A stretch of DNA of 64,000 bases from Candidatus Dechloromonas phosphorivorans (GCA_016721185.1 JADKIP010000017.1:124001-188000); one strand, 5' to 3'; positions 1 to 9,447 are shown, counted from the stretch's first letter. Translations and numbers: made by a program. The notes: generated from the sequence alone by a model not told the origin.

Positions 1-871
1 GACGCTGGAAGATGCCCGTGCCATTGCTGCCCGCGCCCAGCCGGGCTCGCGCGTGCTGCAACTCGGTGCCGGGTTTATCGGCTGCATCATCATGGAAGCG
101 CTGGTCAAACGCGGCGTGCACCTGACGGTGGTTGAAATGGGCGACCGCATGGTGCCGCGCATGATGACGCCGGAAGCGGGCGGCATGATCAAGCGCTGGG
201 TTGAAAAACAGGGCGTCAATGTGGTGACGAAAGCCGGCGTTGATCGCATCGAAAAAGGCCAGAACAGACCGTTGACCGTCACCCTGACCACCGGCGACCA
301 GCTTGAATGCGATCTGCTGATTGTCGCCGCCGGCGTCGCGCCCAACGTCGCTTTCCTGGAAGGCACGGCCGTCCATGTTGCCAAGGGCATTCTGGTCGAT
401 GCGACCATGCAGACCTCGGTGCCCGGCATTTATGCCGCGGGCGACGTCGCCGAGGCGCCGGACCTGTTCAGTGGCCGGCATCTGGTTTCCGCGATTCAAC
501 CCAATGCTGTTGATCAGGCGCGGATCGCCGCGCTCAACATGGCCGGGCAGCCGACCGAGATGAAGGGCGTGCTGGCGATTAACGTGCTCGATTCGATGGG
601 CATGATTTCCTCGTCGTTCGGCGAATGGCAAGGCGTCGAGGGGGGCGATGGCGTCGAGCGCGCCGATGAAGCGAATGGCCGTTACATCAGCCTGCAGTTT
701 CAGGGGGAGGTGCTGGTCGGGGCGACTTCGGTGGGCCTGACCGAACACGTTGGCGCCTTGCGCGGGCTGATTCAGGGCAAAACCAAACTCGGGGCCTGGA
801 AGCCGAAACTGCTGGAAACGCCCACCCGCTTTGTCGAAGCCTACATCGCCTGTCAGCGGCCAAACAGCTAA
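1..871 (+). CDS. FAD/NAD(P)-dependent pyridine nucleotide-disulfide oxidoreductase, 3' part
   Basis: The reading frame is open from the first bases of the window, so the N-terminus lies outside it. Visible is the NAD(P)-binding Rossmann segment with glycine motif LQLGAGFIGCIIMEAL, then the second FAD-binding motif VPGIYAAGDVAEAP with its GD pair, and the C-terminal domain. This is the layout of rubredoxin-reductase/NirB-like flavoproteins that pass electrons between NAD(P)H and a protein partner. It is followed three bases later by a MoaD-like gene. That pairing is known from tungsten aldehyde oxidoreductase operons of denitrifying betaproteobacteria, where the third subunit is a flavoprotein; this assignment is inference, because the catalytic subunit would lie to the left of the window. 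Confidence 0.85.
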   Translation, partial: TLEDARAIAARAQPGSRVLQLGAGFIGCIIMEALVKRGVHLTVVEMGDRMVPRMMTPEAGGMIKRWVEKQGVNVVTKAGVDRIEKGQNRPLTVTLTTGDQLECDLLIVAAGVAPNVAFLEGTAVHVAKGILVDATMQTSVPGIYAAGDVAEAPDLFSGRHLVSAIQPNAVDQARIAALNMAGQPTEMKGVLAINVLDSMGMISSSFGEWQGVEGGDGVERADEANGRYISLQFQGEVLVGATSVGLTEHVGALRGLIQGKTKLGAWKPKLLETPTRFVEAYIACQRPNS

Positions 872-874
872 CTC

Positions 875-1126
875 ATGCGCGTCACGGTCAAACTTTACGC
901 CACCTTGTCGGACTATCTGCCGGCCGGCAGCAAGAACAACCGGGTGGAAATCGATGTCGCCGAGAATGCTGCGGTCGACGCGGTTTTAGCGCCATTTTTG
1001 TTGCCGGCGAAATTGACGCATCTGGTGCTGATTAATGGGGTTTTTGTGCCGTCGGATGAGCGAGTAACGACTGTGTTGCGGGACGGTGACGTTCTCGCCG
1101 TCTGGCCGCCGATTGCCGGTGGCTGA
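875..1126 (+). CDS. MoaD/ThiS-family sulfur carrier protein
   Basis: An 83-residue protein ending in Gly-Gly (WPPIAGG), the hallmark of the beta-grasp sulfur carriers whose C-terminus is adenylated and thiocarboxylated. MoaD supplies the dithiolene sulfurs of molybdopterin. The line VLRDGDVLAVWPPIAGG matches the family tail. The gene starts three bases after the flavoprotein stop and its stop overlaps the next gene, so the three are probably one operon. A dedicated MoaD copy beside an oxidoreductase rather than beside moaE suggests an enzyme-specific (tungsto)pterin role; that is inference. Confidence 0.8.
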   Translation: MRVTVKLYATLSDYLPAGSKNNRVEIDVAENAAVDAVLAPFLLPAKLTHLVLINGVFVPSDERVTTVLRDGDVLAVWPPIAGG

Positions 1127-1424
1127 CGGCCCTTTTCCCTGGAGCGATCACCCGGTTCGGCAGATGAGCAGCACGCCGGCCGAGTTTCAGCGTGCGTTGA
1201 ACTTGGTTTTTGGCGATGCCGTGAGCGAGGCGTCGGGCGGCCTGCTGTTGGTCGAGGGCGGCGTCCGCTTGCATTTTGCGCTGCAGAGCGAAAAAGCACT
1301 GAAAATTGGTGCACTGCAACTCGCCTCCCTGCGCGTTGAAATCAGCGTGCTGGAAGGCGATGCTGCTGCGGCAAAACAACTGGTTTCGCGGGTTGACCGC
1401 GCGACGCAGCGCGGCGGCGGTTAG
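1119..1424 (+). CDS. Small conserved-looking protein downstream of MoaD homolog
   Basis: I do not recognise this family. The most economical start is the GTG at 1119, which overlaps the stop of the MoaD-like gene; an ATG at 1164 is the alternative. The product is about 100 (or 86) residues, soluble, without membrane segments or cysteines. Its tight coupling to the MoaD-like gene and the host-like GC content argue that it is real and belongs to the same operon. In aldehyde oxidoreductase operons a small accessory gene commonly follows the carrier gene, but I cannot assign a function. Confidence 0.55.
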   Translation: MADGPFPWSDHPVRQMSSTPAEFQRALNLVFGDAVSEASGGLLLVEGGVRLHFALQSEKALKIGALQLASLRVEISVLEGDAAAAKQLVSRVDRATQRGGG

Positions 1425-1603
1425 TGCTCGACCCGGCAGATCTCGACAGCGTGGAGCGGGATCTGGTAATCCGCGGCCAGCACTGATTTGGCCATGTCTT
1501 CGATCGACTGATTTTCACTGGTGACGAAGCGACGAGCGGCGGCGAAATCCTGCGGGATGCCGGCGCGATCCTGAGTAATGCGATAGTGAACTTTGACGTT
1601 CAT
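1421..1603 (-). CDS. Hypothetical 60-residue protein
   Basis: The start was set at the ATG at 1603 (MNVKVHYRITQD) because an AAGGA ribosome-binding site lies just upstream; the longer reading from 1657 has no such site. It converges with, and overlaps by four bases, the small gene on the plus strand. The product is short, soluble and unrecognised. Confidence 0.5.
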   Translation of the reverse strand: MNVKVHYRITQDRAGIPQDFAAARRFVTSENQSIEDMAKSVLAADYQIPLHAVEICRVEH

Positions 1604-1775
1604 TGCTGTAATCCTTTTATGTGTATTTTTTATCCTGCTTCGGCAGTATATAGACAATTATTGCTGCAATGCACTATCGGTTTTCCACAATACCGAGCCG
1701 GTGAATTTTCGCGACTCTTTCCCGGAAGTATGGATAATTGCCGCCGTTCAAGGGCATACCCATAGACGGATAGAG

Positions 1776-2339
1776 ATGAAAGTTATCGGCTTTGCCGGCT
1801 GGTCCGGTAGCGGGAAGACAACACTGGTCGAGCAGGTTATCGGCTTGCTTGAAGCGCGGGGGTTGGCGGTTTCATTGATCAAACACGCCCACCATGAGTT
1901 CGAAGTCGATTATCCGGGCAAGGATTCCTACCGCCATCGGCACGCCGGCTGCCGCGAAGTTTTGGTGACATCGGCCAACCGCTGGGCGGTCATGCACGAG
2001 TTGCGGGGGCGGCCTGAATTGAAACTCAGCGAGGCGCTGGCCCAGCTTTCGCCTTGCGATCTGGTGCTGGTCGAGGGTTTCAAGCATGAGCCGATCCCGA
2101 AAATCGAGGTTTATCGGGCGGAAATCGGCAAGCCCCAGCTATTTCCGCATGATCCGCATGTCATCGCCATCGCCAGTGATGCGCCGGTGGCTAGCGCGTT
2201 GCCCTGGCTCAATCTCAATCAGCCGGCCGCCGTCGCTGCCTTTATTCTCGATACGCTGGCGCTGGGCGATAAGGTGGCTGACGTAACCAGCGGCATAACA
2301 ACCGCTAGCGCTCAGACCGCCGGCGCCCGATCGAGATAG
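1776..2339 (+). CDS. mobB: Molybdopterin-guanine dinucleotide biosynthesis protein MobB
   Basis: A GTP-binding P-loop protein of 187 residues that assists MobA in attaching GMP to molybdopterin. The N-terminus MKVIGFAGWSGSGKTTL holds the Walker A motif, followed by the family segments LIKHAHHEFEVDYPGKDSY, HRHAGCREVLV, DLVLVEGFKHEPIPKIEVYR. The start is the ATG at 1776, since everything upstream in frame is non-conserved. The last 25 or so residues are low in similarity to what I know of the family. It sits alone, divergent from the 60-residue gene; mobA lies about 5.4 kb away on the other strand. Confidence 0.93.
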   Translation: MKVIGFAGWSGSGKTTLVEQVIGLLEARGLAVSLIKHAHHEFEVDYPGKDSYRHRHAGCREVLVTSANRWAVMHELRGRPELKLSEALAQLSPCDLVLVEGFKHEPIPKIEVYRAEIGKPQLFPHDPHVIAIASDAPVASALPWLNLNQPAAVAAFILDTLALGDKVADVTSGITTASAQTAGARSR

Positions 2340-5235
2340 GCCGCAATGTCGACGTGGTCGATCTGCTCGGCTTTCATGAATTGCCGCGCGTATTCAAGAT
2401 AGACGCCTGACTTCAGAAAGAGGTCGAACAACTCGGGATCAATGTGTTGCTCCTTCTTCATGAAGGACATGATCCTGATGGATTCCGAGAGGGTCTTTCC
2501 CTGCTTGTAAGGCCGGTCAACCGCAGTCAATGCCTCGAAAATGTCGGCAATCGCCATCATCCGGGCCAGCGGGCTCATCTCGGCCTTGTGCAGTTTTCTC
2601 GGGTAGCCGCTGCCATCCATTTTTTCGTGATGGCCGGCGGCAATCTCGGGCACCTGGCGCAGATGTTTGGGGAAGGGCAACTGGTTGAGCATGATCAGTG
2701 TCTGCACGATGTGCTCGTTGATCTTGTAGCGCTCCTCTTCCGATAGCGTGCCGCGGGCAACCCCCAGGTTGTAAACCTCGCCCTTGTTGTAAAGCAGCTC
2801 GGGTACCGCCATGCGGATTCCCCATGGGTTGTCGGCGGGCATCCGGTCCTGTACCCGGCGCTCGAATTGGTGCTCCGGTTTGTCGGCCAGCAAAGGCTCG
2901 CTGACCGGTAGTGGCGGCGCCACCGTCCGTGCCTTGCGGGCCAGTTCTTCGTGGGAAATCCCGATCCGGTCGTCCAGTGTTCGCGTCCAGCTTTGCTGCG
3001 AAATGGCTTGGAGGCGAGCCAGGTTCTCCGCCGCCATCACTTCGCCGCCCTTGTTGCAATGGGCGACAAAGGCGAAGTCGTCGTCGATTTTTGCCAAAGT
3101 ATCGCGCAGTGTCTGGCGCGCATCGGCCTCGGGCGAACCGGCTGCAAGGCCTTCAGACTGCTGATTTCGGCATCACGCTTGAGCACCTCGAAACGCATCC
3201 GCACCTCGTGGATGCGGTCATAAATTGTTTCGAGTTTGGTCGCCTTGTCGACCACGTATTCCGGCGTGGTGACCTTGCCGCAATCATGCAGCCAGGCCGC
3301 GACATGCACGGCTTCCCATTCTTCCGGGTTGAGCTGGAAGTTTTGATAAGGTCCGCTCGTTTCGGCGCAGGCGGCCCGTGCCAGCATCTTGGTGAGTTCC
3401 GGCACGCGGGCGCAGTGACCGCCGGTGTAAGGACTTTTGGCGTCAATGGCGCTGGCAATGAGCTGGATGAAGGCGGCAAATAGCAGCTTCTGAGCCTTGA
3501 TCAGTTCCTTGTTTTCGAGGGAGACCGCGGCCGAGCCGGAAACGGCTTCGATGAAACTGAGGCGAGCCGCATCGGTTTCCGCATGGCGCAGCAGCAGCAA
3601 GGCGCCGACCAGATTCTTGTCGCGATTGAGCAAGGGCACGGCGATCGCATGGCTGGCGCCGGTTGCCGCCAGCGTTTCGCTGAGACCCAGCGCGGCAATG
3701 TCCGCCTCATCCAGTTGGCCGCTGCGGGTCTGGCCCGTGCTCAGCGCCCTGCCGAGCAGGGTTTCGGTCGCTGTTGCAGCAATGCTTGCCGCGCTGAGCG
3801 GTAGCGCCGTGCCATCGGACTTGAGCGCGGTGGTGGGCAGCAGTTTTTCGTTGTCATTCAAATAAAGCAGGCCGCCGTCGGCCTCGGCTGCGGAGATTGT
3901 TTCACTGAGCAGGCGCGGCAGCAGGCGGTCAAAATCCCTTTCGGCAGCGACTGCCGTGCTGATTTCGATAAAGCGCCGGATCGTTCGTTTCATGCTGTCC
4001 ATGATTTGCGCGAGGTCGTTGACTTCCAGCACCAGCGACTCAACCTTGATCGGCTGGGAAAATTCAAAGCGCCGGATCGCCTCGGCTTCGTGCGCCAATT
4101 GACGCATCGGCTGCGAAATATTCCGCGCCAGCGTCCAGGTAATCGGGATGGCGAGCAAAATAACCAGGCCCATCACCAGCAAGGCCTGGCGCAGTTGCGA
4201 GTAGGCTGCTGCCATCAGTTCGCGATCAGGAATTGCGGTAATCAGGAATAAGGGCTGGGTGCCTTCGAGGCGAAGCGTCTGGATTGCGGCGTGCCATTTT
4301 TCATCGCCCACGGCAAGCGACAAAGTCTGGTTCAGCGCCCCGTTCATCTGGCGCAAAACCGGCGCCAGCCGCGCCAGTACGGGGGAGCCCAAGTCGGCGA
4401 TGTCGGCCAGCACCGGTTTGCCATCCGGACTAAGTGGCACCTTGACCGCCTTGCTCGCATCTTCGTAGCCGATGGTTTGGCCGAGCTGGTTAGCCAGCAC
4501 GACCTGGCTACCCGGCGTCACCTTTTGTCCGGCCAGTGACTGGTTCAGTGTTTCGAGCAGAATATCGCTGCCGACGACGGCATCGCCTTTGTGGGCCCGA
4601 TTGGAGATGGTGATGCCGACTTTCTGGTTGCTGAAGAAGACATAAGGCGGCGTCTTGATCTGTCCTTGCGCACTCCGGGCCGCCTTGTACCAGTCGCGCT
4701 GACGCGGGTCGAAGGTTTGGGCGTAGTCGCGGCGCTCGTCGCTGCGTAATGGGGCGAGCGCGGCATCGAGAAAAATGAAGCGGCCCCGCGCTGCGCCATC
4801 CTGATATTCAATGCTCTGGACGATGTAAGTGGTTTGTGCCGGCGCCGCGAAAAACTGTCGTTCAGGCTCGCCCAGGATGCGGCGCACAAGGAAGAAATCG
4901 CCGTTGCCGTAGCCGATATAGAGCGAGCTCAAGGCCGCGGAATTGCTCAGGGCTTCGCGCATGAAGCCGAGGTTGGCCAGGCGTTCATCGAGTGAGCGGG
5001 CCTCGGTAATGCTGTCGAAGCTCAATAGCCGTGTCGCCATTTCGGCGGGGGCGACGATGTGGGTGAAAGCGTTTTCGGTTTCCCGGCCGATCCGGCTATT
5101 CAACTCGCTGGCGCTGGTTTCGAGAATGTCGCGGCTGATCTTGTAGCCAAGTACGCCGATGACGCCGCCGACCAGGAGGATGAGGGCGATGAAGAGCAGC
5201 GAAATATGAATGTGCAGCGGAAAGCGGCGTTTCAT
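2312..5235 (-). pseudogene. Membrane sensor with HAMP, GAF and HD-GYP domains, frameshifted
   Basis: Translation from 5235 gives an N-terminal membrane helix, a long periplasmic sensor region, a second helix near residue 350 followed by a HAMP-like stretch, a GAF-like domain, and the first half of an HD-GYP phosphodiesterase with the HD pair in VAAWLHDCGKVTTPEYV. Near 3140 the frame is lost: after ISSLKAL the sequence continues in the -1 frame (LAAGSPEADARQTLRDTLAKIDDDFAF) down to 2312 and contains the GYP motif HHEKMDGSGYP. One missing base in a C-run (GCCTT for GCCCTT) explains it. Intact, this would be a c-di-GMP-degrading receptor of roughly 970 residues. The defect is either a real mutation or a sequence error. 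Confidence 0.85.
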
Positions 5236-5327
5236 GGCAACGGTCTCAAACGGTCGGGAAAGCCCATATTACGCCCAAGCGCTGCCGGTATAGACTGGCG
5301 ATCCGCTTCCCGGTTCAGGTGTTTCGC

Positions 5328-5633
5328 ATGCGACAAAATATCAGCTTTATCACGCTTGGCGTCGGCGATCTGGCCCGCAGCCGCGCCTTCTATGCGGCGC
5401 TTGGCTGGCGTGAATCGTCGAGTAGTCAGGAGGCCATTGCCTTCTTCAATGCCGGCACGGTCGTGTTCGGTTTATTCCAGCGCGAGGCGCTGGCCGAGGA
5501 TGCCCAGGTCTCGCCGGTGGGCAGCGGCTTTGCCGGCTTTACCTTGGCCCAAAACGTTGAGTCGGCAGACGCCGTCGATCGTTTGCTGCAGGAGGCGGTG
5601 GCCGCGGGGGCGCCCGAGTTCGACAGTTACTGA
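5328..5633 (+). pseudogene. VOC (glyoxalase-like) protein, 5' part, interrupted by an IS
   Basis: Residues 1-95 are the start of a VOC-superfamily metal-binding barrel (MRQNISFITLGVGDLARSR, FYAALGWRES). At 5613 the coding sequence runs into the left end of an IS1634-type element and stops at 5631-5633 after seven foreign codons. The rest of the gene is at 7546-7722 beyond the element. Removing the element plus one copy of the 6-bp duplication GGGGCG gives an unbroken 153-residue VOC protein. The substrate is unknown. Confidence 0.85.
5607..5612. repeat. Target-site duplication GGGGCG, left copy
   Basis: The hexamer GGGGCG immediately left of the element end is repeated at 7540-7545 immediately right of the other end. 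Six base pairs fits the IS1634 family. Confidence 0.8.
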
Positions 5634-7539
5634 CGCAAGTGCCTGAATTTATTAGAGGCTGTTTTAAAAAATGCCACTACAGCAAGGTTAGCTGCTCTGG
5701 CAGTCTGGGTTTTGCGAGGTTCAAAGCGGCCAAGACCTGGGTTTGCTCCTTGCTGGTGGTCGATAGCCCGGCGTTGGGCTGGGTGCCATTCAGGGTAATG
5801 CGGTGATGCTGAATACGGCGCAGTTGAGCCAGTGCTTTTTCCGGCGAGGTCTGTGCGTCGGCGGCATGCAAGCGCTGACGCATAACGCGGTAGAGGATGA
5901 GCGCAATGAAGCAGATTGAGGCATGCGCTCTGATCCGGTCGGGCAGGCGATGATAGACGGGGCCGATCTCGATCTCTGACTTCAAGACGCGGAATCCACG
6001 CTCAATATCGGCGAGTGATTTGTAACGGCGGACCAGTTCGCTCGGGCTCAGGTCCTGGGTATTGGTGATCAGCATCAGTTTGCCGTCCATCAGTTGGGCC
6101 TGCTGCAAGGCCTGATCGTCAATGCGGTAGGTGAATTGCTCGCTCTTCAAATCGACCTGGATAATCCGCGTCAAATGCGCTTCGCACACGGCACGGTAGA
6201 ACTTGGCGCGCACCCCGCCATCCGACAGCTTGCGGCCGCGATAGCGCTTGCCGGTATCTTGCTCATCCAGTTTGCCCGCCCACTGCGTGGCTTGCTGCTC
6301 CAACTTGGCAATCGTTTGCGCGCGTGCCGCCGTTTGCGCGGCGGCGGTATTGGGGTTGTGGGCGATGATGAGTCGCAAGTCGTTCCACAGGGTTTCGCCC
6401 AGCGTTTCGTCCTTGGCTTGGGCAAAGAGCGCGGCGTGGAGCGGCGCCACAGCGTCGGCAACCTCACCATAGCGGCGGCCCGGCACCGCCAGGATGAATT
6501 CCAGGGGCGCCCCGCACGCTAGCGTGATGGCCTGCAGTTCGGCCAGATTGTCCTGCGATAACAAACCTCGATCCGCGACGACGATCATGCGTTTGACCGC
6601 AAAGCGGCTCACCAGCTTCTCGATCGTCGGTTTGAGCGTCGTGACTTCGGCCGTGTTGCCGTCGAACACCTCGTGATACAGCGGAATCCCGTCCGCTGTT
6701 TGCACGACGCCGAGCATGAACTGCCGTGCGATTAAACCTTCCTTGCTCATGCCGAACTGACGGACATCCTGGACCTGTTCAGACAGTCCCGCCGCGCGGA
6801 TCGTCGTCATGTCATAAAAAACCACCGACAGGTCCTGATCCACCAACGGCCGTAACAGCCCGGCCACGGTGTGTTCGACGGCAGCGTGCTGATCAAGCAG
6901 CGCATCCATGGCGCGTAGCAGTTGGTGATGGCTCACGGATTTCAATGCCAAGCCGGGCAGCGTCACCGTTTCCAGCCAGCGCAGCACCCCCAGCTTGGAT
7001 TCAGGGTCACATAGGCGGTTGAAAACCATGATGCGCAGTAACGCCTCGACATCAATCTCATGGCGAGTACGACGAAAGACGCGCTGTAGCTGATCGAATC
7101 CCAGTTCGTGCCACAGTTCCGTCAGCGCCCAGACATCACCGAACGCACGGGCAGATTCAAAGACGATGGCGGGTGGTGCCGTGTCGGCGATCGGCTTGCC
7201 GGTGGCCCGTGCCAGACCGGCAATCACTTGATCGAGTTGGCCGTCGAGCTGATCAAGCCGGCCCAGCGTGGCGACGGTTCGTTGCTTGGGCTTGCCGTGC
7301 TCATCACGGTAGGCCTCAACCAATTGCAGGTAACGGCGTGGGCCGGACGCAGTGACTTTGACAAACATGCCGTTACTATACAACTCAAAATAGTGCCGTC
7401 AACTATTGCCTTTATTCATCTCTAAAATCACAAACGTGCCATTACAAAAACTTCTCAAAATTCGGCTTGAAACCCGCTTAAACGTTGAGGGCATGGGGTG
7501 AAAAATGGCTGTTTTTAGACGCAAACTGTCGAACCCGGG
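5613..7539 (-). mobile_element. IS1634-family insertion sequence
   Basis: A 1927-bp element with terminal inverted repeats: reading inwards, the left end is CCCGAGTTCGACAGTT and the right end CCCGGGTTCGACAGTT, 15 of 16 bases identical. It is flanked by the direct repeat GGGGCG and carries one transposase gene on the minus strand. It splits a VOC gene. Confidence 0.88.
5677..7368 (-). CDS. IS1634-family transposase
   Basis: A 563-residue DDE transposase starting at the ATG at 7368 (MFVKVTASGPRRYLQLVEAY); a second ATG lies five codons upstream. Family landmarks are the first catalytic Asp in VVFYDMTTIRA, the second in MIVVADRGLLSQ, and the Glu in YKSLADIERGFRVLKSEIEI. The frame is uninterrupted, so this copy may still be active. 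Confidence 0.9.
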   Translation of the reverse strand: MFVKVTASGPRRYLQLVEAYRDEHGKPKQRTVATLGRLDQLDGQLDQVIAGLARATGKPIADTAPPAIVFESARAFGDVWALTELWHELGFDQLQRVFRRTRHEIDVEALLRIMVFNRLCDPESKLGVLRWLETVTLPGLALKSVSHHQLLRAMDALLDQHAAVEHTVAGLLRPLVDQDLSVVFYDMTTIRAAGLSEQVQDVRQFGMSKEGLIARQFMLGVVQTADGIPLYHEVFDGNTAEVTTLKPTIEKLVSRFAVKRMIVVADRGLLSQDNLAELQAITLACGAPLEFILAVPGRRYGEVADAVAPLHAALFAQAKDETLGETLWNDLRLIIAHNPNTAAAQTAARAQTIAKLEQQATQWAGKLDEQDTGKRYRGRKLSDGGVRAKFYRAVCEAHLTRIIQVDLKSEQFTYRIDDQALQQAQLMDGKLMLITNTQDLSPSELVRRYKSLADIERGFRVLKSEIEIGPVYHRLPDRIRAHASICFIALILYRVMRQRLHAADAQTSPEKALAQLRRIQHHRITLNGTQPNAGLSTTSKEQTQVLAALNLAKPRLPEQLTLL

Positions 7540-7545
7540 GGGGCG

Positions 7546-7722
7546 ACGTTGGTGCGGCCGGCCGACAAGGTTTTCTGGGGCGGCTATCGCGGCTATTTTG
7601 CCGACCCCGACGGCTTTCTTTGGGAGGTCTGCTGGAACCCGTTTTTCCCGCTGGATGATCAAGGGAACGTCTGCCTGCCGGAGTCCGGGTCAGCCGTTGC
7701 AGGAAGCCTCAAAACGCCCTAG
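7546..7722 (+). pseudogene. VOC (glyoxalase-like) protein, 3' part
   Basis: Codons from 7546 encode TLVRPADKVFWGGYRGYF followed by ADPDGFLWEVCWNP, the typical last strand region of VOC proteins, including the metal-ligand Glu in LWEV. There is no start codon of its own; it is the continuation of the fragment ending at 5612. Its stop (7720-7722) overlaps the convergent mobA 3' end by 33 bases. Confidence 0.85.
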
Positions 7723-8283
7723 CTCTTCATGGGTGTTGATGTTCTCGAAGGCATCGGCCTCGTCGTCGAAAGCCACCTCGACGATATTCAGCGTTGAATA
7801 CCAACGGTCGACCTTGCGCCCGCCGCTTTCGAGAAACTCGGTCAAATGCGGCAAAACACTGCGCCGGCACAGGCAAAAAACTGGATGCGCCTGATCGAAG
7901 GTCTTGGCTACGGCGAGATCGGCATCTGCTGCGGTCAACGCCGAAAAAAGGCGAGAAATCAGGTCGGCCGGCAGGAAGGGCGAATCGCAGGGCGCCGTCG
8001 CCACCAGCGGATGCGTTGCGGTGGCGAGCGCCGCATGCAGGCCGGCGAGCGGGCCGGCGAAACCCGGAATCTGGTCGGGAACGACGCGATGGCCGAAGGC
8101 AGCATAACGCTCGCCATTCTGGTTGGCGTTGATCAACAGTTCATCGACCTGCGGCGCCAGGCGTTCGATCACCCAATGCACCATCGGCTGGCCGCGCAGT
8201 TCCTGCAGGCCCTTGTCGGTGCCGCCCATGCGACGACCGAGGCCGCCGGCCAGCACGACGCCGGTAATTTGTGGTTTGCTCAT
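7690..8283 (-). CDS. mobA: Molybdenum cofactor guanylyltransferase MobA
   Basis: The 197-residue product transfers GMP from GTP to Mo-molybdopterin, making the bis-MGD cofactor used by formate dehydrogenase. The N-terminal nucleotide-binding signature is VVLAGGLGRRMGGTDKGLQ, followed by PDQIPGFAGPLAGLHAAL and APCDSPFLPADL (metal-binding Asp). The start at 8283 overlaps the fdhD stop as ATGA, indicating translational coupling. In-frame sequence upstream of 8283 is the shadow of fdhD. Confidence 0.95.
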   Translation of the reverse strand: MSKPQITGVVLAGGLGRRMGGTDKGLQELRGQPMVHWVIERLAPQVDELLINANQNGERYAAFGHRVVPDQIPGFAGPLAGLHAALATATHPLVATAPCDSPFLPADLISRLFSALTAADADLAVAKTFDQAHPVFCLCRRSVLPHLTEFLESGGRKVDRWYSTLNIVEVAFDDEADAFENINTHEELGRFEASCNG

Positions 8284-9095
8284 CGCGAAAAATGCTCCTC
8301 GCCGGTGAATAAAAGGTAATGCTTGCCCTGGGCGCGACCGATCATCGTCATGCCCAGTTTGCGGGCGATTTCCCAGCCCATCTGGGTCAGGCCGGAGCGT
8401 GAGACGAGGAAGGGAATGCCCATTTGCGCCGTCTTTATGACCATTTCCGAGGTCAGCCGGCCGGTGGTGTAGAAAATCTTGTCGCTGCCGTCGTGGCCGT
8501 CCAGCCACATCTTGCCGGCAATCGCATCGACGGCGTTATGGCGGCCCACGTCCTCGACAAACATCAGGATTTCACTGCCAGGATTTACGTTCATTGCCAG
8601 CGCACAGCCATGCACGGCGCCGGCCTGTTTGTAGATCGATTCGTGGTGGCGTACCGAGTCGAGCAGGCCGTAGAGCGTTGCTTCGGAAAGTTTTGCTTCG
8701 GGCGGCAAATGGATGTCGTCGATTTCCGCCATCAGATCGCCGAAAACCGTGCCCTGTCCACAGCCCGTTGTGACCGTGCGCTTTTCGGTACGGGCTTCGG
8801 CAATGCCGTTGCCGTGCCGGGTGGTGACGGAAACCGCATCGACTTCCCAATCGACCTGGATGGCGGCAATTTCGTCGAGACCGCCGATCAGCCGCTGGTT
8901 GCGCAGATAGCCCAGCGCCAGCGCTTCGGGCGCCGCGCCGAGGGTCATTAGGGTAACGATTTCGCGCTTGTCGACGTAAAGCGTCAGCGGATGTTCGCCG
9001 GCAATCGAGGTCGGCACGATCTCGCCACGCTCGTTAATGGCGTCGATCTCGAAAGTCAGTGGCCGGCTGGCCTGGGTCAGTTGGGGGCGATTCAT
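8280..9095 (-). CDS. fdhD: Formate dehydrogenase accessory sulfurtransferase FdhD
   Basis: FdhD carries sulfur from a cysteine desulfurase to the Mo-bisMGD cofactor and is needed for formate dehydrogenase activity. Family landmarks are TFEIDAINERGEIVPTSI, LGYLRNQRLIGGLDEI, the cysteine segment VTTGCGQGTVFGD, VEDVGRHNAVDAI and TGRLTSEMVIKTAQMGIPFL. The start chosen is ATG 9095 (MNRPQLTQASRPL). The cysteine loop has a single Cys where E. coli FdhD has two (CxxC). With mobA it forms a coupled pair. The formate dehydrogenase operon it should serve is at 33.6-41.4 kb, beyond the island. Confidence 0.94.
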   Translation of the reverse strand: MNRPQLTQASRPLTFEIDAINERGEIVPTSIAGEHPLTLYVDKREIVTLMTLGAAPEALALGYLRNQRLIGGLDEIAAIQVDWEVDAVSVTTRHGNGIAEARTEKRTVTTGCGQGTVFGDLMAEIDDIHLPPEAKLSEATLYGLLDSVRHHESIYKQAGAVHGCALAMNVNPGSEILMFVEDVGRHNAVDAIAGKMWLDGHDGSDKIFYTTGRLTSEMVIKTAQMGIPFLVSRSGLTQMGWEIARKLGMTMIGRAQGKHYLLFTGEEHFSR

Positions 9096-9447
9096 CGGCA
9101 GGATTCTACACGGGCGAAACATTTTCCCGGTTGGCCGCTGGTTGGCGGCGTGCTTGGGAGCAGATGATTGATCGGGTGAGCGCCAACATCGAATGTGTGT
9201 TGGCGGTAAGGCAGCATCCGGCCGCAGAAGTTGAAGTGGAAAATGTCTTTGTCCTGCGGGTTATAGTAGAGAATTTCAAGTTAAGGGAAGCGCTGTGCAC
9301 TCGTTCCATTTGGCCTTGGAATTCCTTGGTCTGCAATCGTACGTTCATGCACCAGCATGTGAGGCAAAGTTGCCTAAACAAAAAGAGAGACGGCAATAGC
9401 TATTTGGCGAAATCAGCACGATCGATTTCCTAACAGCCTCCACAAGT
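9096..9447. other. Non-coding stretch upstream of fdhD
   Basis: About 350 bases between the fdhD start and the ISAs1 element. Open frames here lack ribosome-binding sites and recognisable content. It should contain the fdhD-mobA promoter and the left junction between backbone and accessory DNA, but I see no clear signal. Confidence 0.4.

Noticed and set aside
9106..9396. Open frames on both strands between fdhD and ISAs1
   Set aside because: Residue composition is unlike real proteins, and there is no translation signal.
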